Positions 42,751 to 52,870 of a stretch of DNA of 64,000 nt are shown here, piece by piece. The DNA comes from Mesostigma viride. Lineage: Eukaryota; Streptophyta; Mesostigmatophyceae; Mesostigmatales; Mesostigmataceae. The notes beneath the pieces were generated by a model. It was given only the letters and a program-made list of their open reading frames with translations. It had not been told where the DNA came from and did no database searches. Each line of letters begins with the position of its first letter. Positions within the stretch are counted from its first letter, which is position 1. The position numbers and the translations under genes were made by a program. The stretch spans positions 336,501 through 400,500 of the forward strand of contig RPFO01000076.1 in NCBI GenBank assembly GCA_009746045.1. The letters run 5' to 3'.

Positions 42751-44500
42751 AGAGGCCTCAATTGAGGCCTTTTGGCTCAATTGAGGCCTTTTTCACCAAG
42801 ATCACATGGGGTACGGTATTTTGGCGGGAAGGACCGGTCCTATGGGCCGTCCTGCCCCAGTGGCGCGAATCTGGTATATGTGCTGAGCGTCCTGACCCGT
42901 TGGGGTCGACAGGGGTCGACGGTTACTGGAAAATACGTGAGGTGGAAAAGTACCTATTTTGGCCACTTTCGTGCAACAAGACGACGAATTTTCACGAACG
43001 CACGACCATGGCGGCCTCAAGTAAAATAGACCGTATGGCCACGCCCGTGCATCATTTCGAGCAGTATGGAGCGCGTTGGGCAGATAAATTAACCATGAAG
43101 CTAGCCCGACCGCTACATGTGTCAAAAGTCGGTTTATAAATTCGTGGGGTCGTTATTTGTGTGCTGAATGCCAGGTTAGTGAAATTCAGATGGGCCGTAG
43201 ATGGCGTTGATAGTGCGCCTGCCAGCAGGCCGGTGCTACGATATGCTGGGAAGGAGACTAGCGGAACGGCGGGGGGGATGCTGGGGCAGCCGTGACTAAA
43301 GGGGCGCTGGTTATATTCGAGCCTTCTGGCGTGTATCCGTAGGTAGAGAAGGGGTGTTTTTAGGTAGGAAAAACTGGGTTGCGCACAGCGAGAACGCGCG
43401 CGCGCCCGGCTATGGCAGCGCTCGTACGCAAGCAGCGCTGGCCCGGGCGCTGGCGGCCGTTTTCATGCGTCAGTGGACGATGCATGGAGCTACTGTCCGG
43501 CAGGAGGAGCGGCCTGCGCTGGTCCCGGAGAGCTTAAAAAAGTCGAGTTTGACCAGCGTTCCTGTCGCAGCCACCTCCACTGCCCGCGTTAGTGCGCGCT
43601 TCATGATGCCATGTGTCGATGCGTGTGAAAGTTGAGTGCATCCAGGTGGGAGAAGGTTTATATCATCGTGTGGTTTGTAACGCTGCCAGTTTTTTGTTGT
43701 TTACCGGCACCTGGCCGGTGTGACTTCAAGGCAGGTTATCACGTAGTGCTGCGCTCTGCGGATGGGGCCCGTTGTGTAAGCGTGCGTGCTTTCTGTAAGA
43801 AGCATGATAGTTCCTGCTGTGCTGCTCATGTCACAGGCAAGCCTTGCAAGTGCCAAGAAATGGGTTAGAGGTCCGAGAACTGGGTATGAGTGTCCATTCA
43901 TCATCTTATATGTTGCCATGCTGTTCATGTGCTATCTTAACAGCTACACCTTGTTAGAAAATATCATAAGTGCATAGGTATAGGGGCTTGGTGAGCGAAT
44001 TTAAGCGCTTTGCAGTTCACAACTGTCATGATAATGCATGATCCTTGTGCGTGGTTGCAATAGAGGCTGTGGATTCTTCGTAGTTACGTGCAATACCCAT
44101 GGCAGGCTATTACTGCCTGCAATGCTTCGCGACTGCCCCGGCCTTGCAAGTGGGTGTGTGTGGTCCCTTGGGGAGCATGCCATGCCTTGCCATGCTTACC
44201 GGGTCACGGGAAAGCCTTGCAAGACCCGTAAGACACGTTAGATGCATAGGAAACTGAGCACTATTGCCTTTTTTATGCATGTATCTATGGTCATGTTATT
44301 ATTTTTAATGGTGCCGCCGCAGCAACACCCTGTTTTATTAAATCATAATTAAATAGGTATTGGGGCTGTATGACTGATGTTAAGTGCTGGGAACCCCAAA
44401 ACAATCATAATAATGGATGTCCTATGCTCATATTTGGAATAAAGTTTGTTTGGCTATATGCAACACCCAATATAAAAAAGGCCTCAATTGAGGCCTTTTC
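42751..44500 (+). mobile_element. Internally deleted piggyBac-like element
   Basis: Its ends match those of the full element at 52.6-57.0 kb. The left end has two copies of the palindromic TCAATTGAG motif and the right end has GGCCTCAATTGAGGCC preceded by CAACACCCAATAT. At 43,009-43,137 it encodes an N-terminus (MAASSKIDRM ... GARWADKLTMKLARPLHV) that aligns with the transposase start MESFRKNDRV. At 44,170-44,241 it encodes the last residues (HAYRVTGKPCKTRKT-stop). The DDD core is absent, so it is non-autonomous. It splits the integrase of the copia fragment. No TTAA duplication is evident at the edges. Confidence 0.88.
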
Positions 44501-45490
44501 CTGGACATTGGGACAATAAGGCTATCTTTCCAGGCTTGCTCAACCTCAGTAGGGAGCTCCCGAAGATGCAATGATAATGGAGTCACAGGGACCTCTCCAA
44601 CATACATGGATGCCCTGACATTCAATCTGTCCTCAACTGACCTCAACCAGGCTGTCTTGATAATAGCTGGACCCAATCTGGGAATCTTCTTCTCCCTCAG
44701 TAGAATAGTCTTGAGTTCTCTGATTGTCCTCTCCACCACGCCTTGACTGCCATGGGACTCCCTGTGTACAACAAATAACACAGGGAGGTCTTCATGCCCC
44801 ATGCAGCACTCAAATTCTAAATCACACTGCAGCTGGATCACTGGTTTCATTCTGGATCTGATAGCCTGGAGCCCAGCCACCAAACATGGCTTAGACTTGT
44901 CTTGCAACAGCTCCAGCACCTTGTACTTGGTGTATCTGTCAACACCAACCAACAAAATCAGTTTCCTGATTTCTTGGATATCACATTGCACATATCCACT
45001 GAGGCTGCAACACAGGCTGTCTTACATGAGACTTCTTAGGCTTGGGAGCAACCAGCCTACAGGAACAAGCCTCAGCAACCTGCTGTACTGCTTAGGTGAT
45101 GTGCTTTGATCAGCACTATCACTTACAACCATGCTCCCCATTGCATCATTCAGGCCATCAGCCTCACCCTCCTCCTCTAAAGGAGCCTCCTGCCCTAAGG
45201 CAGGACTTCCACCCTCCAACATTGAAGGAGTACGCAAACTACCTCCAAGAGCCATGTGGGAACGTTGTTGCCTTGTGGTAACTGCTTTCACCACGGTGAC
45301 GTGGGAAGACCCAGTCACTACCCCATTGTGTTCTTCCTCCATGGATGCACCCTCAACCTGTGCAGGGAGACTCTCAACCCGTGCAGGGAGCAAATCAACT
45401 TCTTCAGTGCCATCCAGAGTAATGGGGGGGTCACTCTTAGCCCCCTCCCTGGCAGACCCTAGCAAGCCCAGGGAAGGCAGAATCCGTCAG
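44501..45490 (-). pseudogene. Second copia-type element: gag-proximal region and integrase core
   Basis: Minus strand: 45,465-45,022 encodes an acidic Ser/Glu-rich spacer (MLGSAREGAKSDPPITLDGT) like the one before the integrase in the other copia. A frameshift then leads to integrase core sequence at 44,991-44,506. The core has QCDIQEI with the first Asp, VDRYTKYKVLELL, IQLQCDLEFE with the second Asp and HRESHGSQGVVERTIRELK with the Glu box. It continues at 42,749 beyond the piggyBac insertion. The 5' part (gag, left LTR) is not present; a possible decayed zinc-knuckle (CKQGHIA) lies at 45,545-45,565 beside the F1 element. Confidence 0.85.
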
Positions 45491-45566
45491 GTTGGGTTAA
45501 ATTAATATACCCACCTCGGTTCACTTGCCAATGCCAAAGAGGGCAATATGACCCTGTTTGCATGGC

Positions 45567-47364
45567 AGAATCGGTGTTCTCTGAACGTAGTTTCTTTATA
45601 ACAGATGAGAATGAACGCCGCTATGTGAGTGGTACTACGGGACGGTGGGCCTTGGGCTGGACCGGTTCCATGAGTTAGAATTAGTTGGCCAGTTTTGTAT
45701 GGCCATTTCTAGTTCGTTAAGTTAAGTAGCAATTAAGTTACTGTTGCTGACGGCTCATGAGGCGAGCCCGGGCTACGCCGCCCTAAAGTGCCAATTGCAC
45801 GATGTTCTAGGTCTCTTTTTCTTGTAATCGGATGTATGGGGTATGGGTATGGCGGATTACAAGAAATTTAATGCTGCCCTAATCGCGTCAGCCTTTTGGC
45901 TGGCGGTGGCCGATTAGAGATGGCGCGTGACTGACATAGCTTGAACAGTCACGTGACTGTGAAAAAGAAATTAATTACCCTCGTCGGTTTTCTCCCCGCA
46001 GCTGGGTTCTTGGCCGACGAGAGACTATAAAATACTTCGCGTTTGCCTGCGCGTGGCACCTGTACGGAACTCTGAAACCATGAGTAAGATTTCCGTGCCA
46101 CACTGCAGTGCCTACCGCTTTGCTGCGGAATGTCGCAGCAGGGTTGCAGTTCCTGACTACTGACTGCCGAAGGAAGGGTGGTCGGGTTACTTTCAGTGGG
46201 CATTGTGATGGACGACAAGTCTGTCGGCCCTCGCGTAAGTAGAAAAATATTTACCAGCATCCGCTCTTATGGGTGCGTGAGGTCTCGGGAATGTGGTGGG
46301 GACGAATTCCGGAATTATGCAATATTTCGATTCAGACCGAGACTTAAGGGGCCAGTTTAACAGACGGACCTGGGCCGGGCAGGACCAAATATTTTGGCCG
46401 GCCCAGTTGCGCTTGCGCTTTATCGGCCGCTGGGGTGTGTGATGAGAGCCTGCTCATCAACTAAAACCTGAAATATGGAAAGTTACTCCCCCAGGTGACA
46501 ACGTTGACAGTAATCGAGATATGGTGGCATCGGGTGACGTCCTACAAGTTGTCGTCACGTTAGGGCGGCACTGGCCTTTGAGGGAGGTCCGTGGTCGTTA
46601 AACGAGGCGTCTTCTTCCTTGTCTTTGCGTGCACATTCAACACCCTCTTTTACTGGCCGAGGGTGGAAGGCTGGGGGGGGCCCTGCGAAGGGTTATCGTG
46701 CATGAGGCTCGCTACAGCCGCCGGCGATTGTAATGGTCGTGACCGTTGCGGCAGGGCAGCCTCGAGAGCCACTGAGCGAAAGTGGTTGGCGGAGCTTTGG
46801 AGATAAAGCACCAGGAAAGGGGGGTTGGGTAACGAGAACTACAATCAATCATGAAATGGGTGCAGCGTGGCAGGCTCACTCATGGGTTCTGTAATTGCCC
46901 ACTTATTGTTTTAATCAAATGTTGGTGGATTGGTAATAGTGGGAATAGAATCGGTGTTCTCTGAACGTAGTTTCTTTATAACAGATGAGAATGAACGCCG
47001 CTATGTGAGTGGTACTACGGGACGGTGGGCCTTGGGCTGGACCGGTTCCATGAGTTAGAATTAGTTGGCCAGTTTTGTATGGCCATTTCTAGTTCGTTAA
47101 GTTAAGTAGCAATTAAGTTACTGTTGCTGACGGCTCATGAGGCGAGCCCGGGCTACGCCGCCCTAAAGTGCCAATTGCACGATGTTCTAGGTCTCTTTTT
47201 CTTGTCCCGCCCTCCCTCCCTCTTCTTGTGTTTGTTTCTAGGGTAACGAGAACTACAATCAATCATGAAATGGGTGCAGCGTGGCAGGCTCACTCATGGG
47301 TTCTGTAATTGCCCACTTATTGTTTTAATCAAATGTTGGTGGATTGGTAATAGTGGGAATAGAA
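45567..47364 (+). mobile_element. Split-direct-repeat element F1, copy 1
   Basis: A1 (45,567-45,825) is identical to A2 (46,947-47,205), 259 bp. B1 (46,827-46,950) is identical to B2 (47,241-47,364), 124 bp. The order is A1, a 1.0-kb interior, B1, A2, a 35-bp pyrimidine-rich spacer, B2. The interior has no convincing ORF. A starts TCGGTGTTCTCTGAAC, with a GTTC/GAAC mini inverted repeat. B contains ACTTATTGTTTTAATCAAA close to its end and finishes in AGAA. This is the layout of Ngaro/PAT YR retroelements, here without genes. Another copy, inverted, is at 54,964-56,758. Confidence 0.9.
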
Positions 47365-48168
47365 ATAACATATTACCCTGCGCTGCACCGCAGATCCAGA
47401 TGCTCCCCACTGGGCACCTACCCGGTTGAAGTGATTATCAAATAATCATAACCTTGCTTGCAAGTGCGCCTTCACGCCAGGCTGCACTTCATGCAACAAA
47501 GGTATCAACAGTAACTCCACTTGTTGTTGCGTATAGCATTAAATTATTTGCGACACTCGCGGGCGACTGCTCACTGGTGAAGCCTTCGCTCCCAACACGC
47601 TCAGTTGCTGCATTGAAGACCTTCATTGTCGATGGCGACAAATTCTGACAGCCGCTTGCGACATTTGTGCTCTCTCCCGCTCTTGACAGCGCTACAGGGT
47701 CAGCTCACTTCCTTAGTGATTTCACTAATTCGGTAGATTAGTAACTCGATTGTACTAACGATTCGAGATTGCGATCCCGGGTCCGATCGGATACTCGTAC
47801 TAATCTGTCGAATTTAGGGGGTTTCGACTTCAGTGACTTCAGTCAGACCCGAGTCATTAGTGGAAGTAACGTACTAACCATTCGCATGATTAGCAAATTG
47901 AATGATGTCAGACTAACGAGCCGAATTCATTGTACTAATGAAGCGAATTCACACTAAAGAAGCGATTCTGGCATTAACGAAGCGATTCTGGCACTAACGA
48001 AGCGAACTCCAGCGTCACTGATGCCAGCCTGTTGTGCTACATATTGTGCGTCCTTCTGTGCTGCGTGCAGCGATGGCCACCGCAAGCGAGTAGACGTTTT
48101 TTTGTGGCTGATAAACAATAATCAAGAGTGTGGTTGCAATTAATTTGGGCACTGTCGGCAACATAATA
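47365..48168. other. No gene; degenerate ACTAACGAAGCGATTC repeats
   Basis: Between about 47,700 and 48,010 there are eight or more short units resembling GTACTAACGATTCG or ACTAACGAAGCGATTCTGG. The last three (47,955-48,005) are the closest copies. Nothing else is recognisable. Confidence 0.6.
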
Positions 48169-48657
48169 ATGTCCGACGTAGGGTGGAGGGAAAAATATGC
48201 CAATATCGTAAAGGGGGTCAAGGGTTTCCTGGGACAGGTAGCCCCTGGTAAGCATGCTGACATTCTGCAGGCGGCAATGGCAGCTGCCGGCAGTGCTGAG
48301 CCGGAGCCAGCCGTGCCTGCAGCTGCCATTGCCACTGCAGATGCGAACGCCACTGCGCAGGCCGGAAAGGAGGCGTTCACGCCGCACGAGCCTCTCCCCT
48401 CCCCAATGAAGCGCAAGCGAACGAAGCACATCTTTCGCTCTAATGATGAGAAGGTGAAACTGGTGGATGACTTTGTAGCGGTCAAGGACAGCATGCAGGA
48501 GCGCGGATTTTTGACGAAGTGGTGCGCAGAGAAGGACGTTCACCCCAACACCGTCAGGGGGTGGCTGAAGAATCCCGCCAGGGTGCAACAGATGAAGACG
48601 GGCAAGAAGACGGCAAAGGCGGTGCCCAGGATGGTGGAGGGCAAGACAGCCCAGTAA
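48169..48657 (+). CDS. Helix-turn-helix DNA-binding protein, probable first exon
   Basis: The ATG at 48,169 gives 162 residues: MSDVGWREKYANIVKGVKGF, an Ala-rich middle, and a basic nuclear-signal-like KRKRTKH. A C-terminal domain (VKLVDDFVAVKDSMQERGFL, then TKWCAEKDVHPNTVRGWLKN) has the length and pattern of a psq/CENP-B/Brinker-type helix-turn-helix, as at the N-terminus of pogo-like transposases. The TAA stop lies inside GTAAGT (48,654-48,659), a perfect splice donor after CCCA. The ORF is therefore probably the first exon of a longer gene, possibly a transposase. Downstream exons are not seen; a minisatellite starts 250 bp later. Confidence 0.6.
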   Translation: MSDVGWREKYANIVKGVKGFLGQVAPGKHADILQAAMAAAGSAEPEPAVPAAAIATADANATAQAGKEAFTPHEPLPSPMKRKRTKHIFRSNDEKVKLVDDFVAVKDSMQERGFLTKWCAEKDVHPNTVRGWLKNPARVQQMKTGKKTAKAVPRMVEGKTAQ

Positions 48658-48904
48658 GTCTATAGTGTATACATATGTGTGTTGCCATTTAGTTCTGCAC
48701 CTGTCTCTGTCAAAATTAGGTGTTTCTGTCCAAACGAAGGATGTGAAGCATTCGAAGCATATCTGGCCAGTTGGTTAGCACTTGGTTAGCAGCGTTCTGA
48801 TTTGTTTCTCACTCGTTTGCCCGATGCATGCATACAGCAGTTAAGTATGGTCTACTAAACCAAAGCATTCATGCCTATCCATGCCAATGTTAATGTGTCT
48901 ATGC

Positions 48905-49815
48905 CTGCCCCCCCCACACCCACGCACGCATGGCAGCCCCCCCACACACCCACGCACGCATGGCAGCCCCCCCCCACACCCACGCACGCATGGCAGCCCC
49001 CCCACAAACCAACGCACGCATGCAAGGCCCCCCCCACATGCATGCATGCATGCATGCCAGCCACCCCAAAAAACCACGCACGCATGCCAGCCACCCCACA
49101 CACTCACGCACGCATGCCAGCCCCCCCCCACACGCACGCATGCATGCCAGCCATCCCCCACATGCACGCATGCATGCCAGCCACCCCACGAACCCACGCA
49201 CGCGCATGCCAGCCCACCCTAAACGCACGCATGCATGGCAGCTCCCCCCTCACCCCCGCATGCATGCCAGCCCCTCCACACACCCACACGGAGGCATGCC
49301 AGCCCCTCCACAAACCCACGCACGCATGCCAGCCACCCCCACACCCACGCATGCATGGCAGCCCGCCCCGCCCCGCATGCATGCATGGCAGCTCCCCCCA
49401 ACGGCCACGCACGCATGCCAGCCCCCCCCCACACACACGCATGCATGCCAGCCACCCCCTACACCCACGCATGCATGGCAGCCCGCCCCGCCCCACATGC
49501 ATGCATGGCAGCTCCCCCCACGGCCACGCACGCATGCCAGCCCCCCCCCCCCACACGCACGCATGCCAGCCCTCCCACACCACGCACGGATGCCAGCCCC
49601 CCCCACACCCACGCACGCATGGCAGCCCCCCCCACACCCACTCACGCATGGCAGCCCCCCCACAAACCAACGCATGCATGCAAGCCCCCCCCAAATGCTG
49701 CATGCATGCCAGCCACCCCAAAAAACCACGCACGCATGCCAGCCACCCCACACACTCACGCACGCATGCCAGCCCCCCCCACACGCACGCATGCATGCCA
49801 GCCACCCCCCACATG
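48905..49815. repeat. About 30-bp minisatellite (CCCCCCACACCCACGCACGCATGGCAG family)
   Basis: About 30 imperfect units alternate a C-run, a CACACCCACGCA core and a GCATGC-rich joint. Long open frames on both strands (for example 341 and 266 codons) are repeat translations (PPHTHARMPA type), not genes. Unit variants recur in blocks: a stretch near 49,680-49,815 repeats the order seen near 49,021-49,165, indicating block duplication. Confidence 0.95.
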
Positions 49816-49829
49816 AGATCAAAGTGTAA

Positions 49830-50250
49830 CATTCTTATCGATTGCCACACAAGGCGTCCCTGCCCCTTATTCTCTTCGTGCAACGGCGTAAGATAGGGAT
49901 ACAAACCACGATGCTTACTGTGCTCAATGTCTTCCCAACGGCAGCATGCTTATACATTTATTAATTAATTTACCATTGCCACAGTGCCATTACCATGGCC
50001 ACTATTTGTATCAAGGAGACAACCAGCGCAGGCTATTTGTATATCAAAGAGAAAACCATATTACTTGTATTAATTAATTTGTCAAGGAGAAAACCATCTA
50101 CCTACCTAGTTAATCAATTAGTTAATGAAACGTAGCTATTTATCAACCGGCGGTAGTCATGCGTCCAACGGATTTCAGAATGGTGTTTGACATGAATCAC
50201 GGCCCACGGGCTTGAAGGTGTCTTCAATAGTACCTTCAAAGAACAGCTAG
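49830..50250. other. No gene
   Basis: AT-rich sequence with TTAATTAATTTA and repeated AAGGAGACAACC / AAGGAGAAAACC motifs (50,011, 50,085). Nothing further is recognised. Confidence 0.6.
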
Positions 50251-50500
50251 TAGAGGACATGGGGGGCCTAGGACTCTCCGTGATTTGGAACAAGATGATG
50301 GACAAGGCCAAGTGGGCCCAGGTCATAGAGGACAACGAACCCCCTCCCGTGGGGAAGCGCCCGCGTTTGCAAACATGCGGGAAGCGCGCTAGACAATTCG
50401 TCCATCCATCCATCCATCCATCCATCGCGGGGTTAATGCTCCGTGACTCCCCAACGGGAGCACAAGTCTAATTAATTAATTAATTAATTAATTAATTAAT
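50251..50500 (+). pseudogene. LINE 3' end of another subfamily
   Basis: The plus-strand frame encodes MGGLGLSVIWNKMMDKAKWA then QVIEDNEPPPVGKRPRLQTCGK. This aligns with the C-terminal PPGLSVIWRQM...KDRWQVVMKET tail of the other LINEs but is clearly diverged. A CATC run at 50,403-50,424 follows. The non-coding end carries a hairpin, CTCCC-CAAC-GGGAG (50,446-50,459), with a flanking GTG/CAC pair. The copy finishes in a TTAATTAATTAATTAA tail (50,470-50,500). Confidence 0.8.
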
Positions 50501-50567
50501 GGTACCAAAGTGGGGATCCATGCCTAGGTCCTCAAAATTGACTTAGTTGGCTGATGGTGTTTGGCAG

Positions 50568-50662
50568 GAATGGTGTTTGGCTAATGATAATAAATAGCAC
50601 ACCTTATTTTGTTAACAGGAATGGTGTTTGGCTAATGATAATAAATAGCACACCTTATCCAC
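50568..50662. repeat. Two-copy tandem duplication before the microsatellites
   Basis: AGGAATGGTGTTTGGCTAAT and the following 22 bases occur at 50,568 and again at 50,620. Confidence 0.85.
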
Positions 50663-50774
50663 CCACCCACCCACCCACCCACCCACCCACCCACCCACCC
50701 ACCCACCCACCACCCACCCACCCACCCACCCACCCACCCACCCACCCACCCACCCACCCACCCACCCACCCATA
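50655..50774. repeat. (CCCA)n tetranucleotide array
   Basis: About 30 CCCA/CACC units with one 3-base interruption at about 50,710. Confidence 0.97.
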
Positions 50775-50864
50775 CAACCACACACAATGCACCAAATTGG
50801 TGCATTAGGTATTAGGTATTATACCCACACCCACCCGAACACGTGCCCACCCACCCAGGCAAAC

Positions 50865-50885
50865 ACGCACGCACGCACGCACACA

Positions 50886-50917
<32 letters not shown>

Positions 50918-50953
50918 CCCACGCACGCACGCACGCACGCACGCTCGCTCGCT

Positions 50954-51045
<92 letters not shown>

Positions 51046-51051
51046 CCCACA

Positions 51052-51095
<44 letters not shown>

Positions 51096-51103
51096 CCCAG
51101 TGA

Positions 51104-51147
<44 letters not shown>

Positions 51148-51151
51148 CCCA

Positions 51152-51223
<72 letters not shown>

Positions 51224-51226
51224 CCA

Positions 51227-51318
<92 letters not shown>

Positions 51319-51320
51319 GT
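50865..51320. repeat. (ACGC)n tetranucleotide array
   Basis: More than 100 ACGC units with isolated CACC, ACAC, CTCG and CAGTG interruptions. The long ORFs on both strands are repeat translations. Confidence 0.97.
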
Positions 51321-51335
51321 CATGCCTTCCCTTCC

Positions 51336-51968
51336 TCTCCTCCCTCCCTCCCTCCCTCCCTCCCTCCCTCCCTCCCTCCCTCCCTCCCTCCCTCCCTCCC
51401 TCCCTCCCTCCCTCCCTCCCTCCCTCCCTCCCTCCCTCCCTCCCTCCCTCCCTCCCTCCCTCCCTCCCTCCTCCCTCCCTCCCTCCCTCCCTCCCTCCCT
51501 CCCTCCCTCCCTCCCTCCCTCCCTCCCTCCTCCCTCCCTCCCTCCCTCCCTCCCTCCTCCCTCCCTCCCTCCCTCCCTCCCTCCCTCCCTCCCTCCTCCC
51601 TCCCTCCCTCCCTCCCTCCCTCCCTCCCTCCCTCCCTCCCTCCCTCCCTCCCTCCCTCCCTCCCTCCCTCCCTCCCTCCCTCCCTCCCTCCCTCCCTCCC
51701 TCCCTCCCTCCCTCCCTCCCTCCCTCCCTCCTCCCTCCCTCCCTCCCTCCCTCCCTCCCTCCCTCCCTCCCTCCCTCCCTCCCTCCCTCCCTCCTCCCTC
51801 CCTCCCTCCCTCCCTCCCTCCCTCCCTCCCTCCCTCCCTCCCTCCCTCCCTCCCTCCCTCCCTCCCTCCTCCCTCCCTCCCTCCCTCCCTCCCTCCCTCC
51901 CTCCCTCCCTCCCTCCCTCCCTCCCTCCCTCCCTCCCTCCCTCCCTCCCTCCCTCCCTCCCTCCCTCC
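51336..51968. repeat. (CCCT)n tetranucleotide array
   Basis: About 155 CCCT units over 630 bp, interrupted only by single-base losses (CCT for CCCT) at roughly ten places. The reverse strand is AGGG-rich and could form G-quadruplexes. Confidence 0.97.
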
Positions 51969-51969
51969 C

Positions 51970-52606
51970 CACCACACCATCCAAGGCTGCCTGCCTCCTG
52001 TGTGTCTGGGTGGTCCCACGCGGAATGGGGTCATTTTTTGCGCATTTTGCAAGAAAAAAACGCTAGTTTCAATCGTCCGATCGCGTTTTTTCGCGCGAAT
52101 TTGGCGTCCGATCGCGTATTTTCGAGCTAATTTGGTGTCATAATGCTTAATTCATGTCAATTTGAGCGTACATTCCACATCGAGAGGCTTGAAATTTAGT
52201 AAAACATGTCAATCTAAGGGTATATTTCACATGGAGAGACTCGACAACAACCTAAACTTCGAATCTAAAACAATAGGACGAGCATTGCCAACCACATGGA
52301 GCGCTCATCATTTCCCCTCAACTTTTTTCCTGTGGGGGAGGACGGAGGGAAGTTGAAGAGGCAATTGTACTGGATGCCGCTAGACTACGCGATAAAGGTG
52401 GCAGAGCTGACGGACAGCAAGAGGAGGAAGTCGAAAACGCAAGAGCAGATTGCGGAAGCGAAATTACGGATAAGGCCCTCAAAAAATTAAGTGCGACTGA
52501 CGACCCTCCTATTGGTGTCGTATCCAGACATCTGCCCATAAAGCATCACGTCTTCTAACTTTGCATACATTGGATTCTCCGGATCCTTGTTGTCTATCTA
52601 CCTGGA
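51970..52606. other. No recognised gene
   Basis: The sequence contains GCGCATTTTGC and TCGCGTTTTTTCGCGC motifs near 52,040-52,110. A short frame at 52,296-52,490 has a charged Lys/Arg/Glu-rich end (DSKRRKSKTQEQIAEAKLR) that could be a fragment of a trihelix- or Myb-like protein; this is weak. The piggyBac end follows at about 52,605. Confidence 0.4.
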
Positions 52607-52870
52607 AAAAGGCCTCAATTGAGGCCTTTTTGTAATTTGGGTGTTGCACGTAATTACAATGAGCCAACAAACTTTATTCCATATATGAGCATAGGCCATC
52701 CATTATTATGATTGTTTTGGGGCTCCCAGCCCTTAACATCAGTAATATCACCCCAATACCTATTAAATTATGACCTCATAAAACAGGGTGTCGCTGCGGC
52801 GGCACCATAAATTCAACATGGCCATATAGACATGCATGAAAATGGCACTAGTACTGACTTGCCTATGCAT

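Noticed and set aside
45945-45959. CAGTCACGTGACTG palindrome as another LINE 3' hairpin
   Set aside because: It lies inside the F1 interior, has no tail or LINE sequence next to it, and the arms differ.
48871-49904. ORFs up to 341 codons rich in His, Pro and Cys
   Set aside because: All are frame translations of the 30-bp minisatellite; every frame is open because the unit lacks stops.
50787-52143. ORFs of 347-447 codons on both strands
   Set aside because: They translate ACGC and CCCT microsatellites (RTHA, PPSL repeats); not genes.
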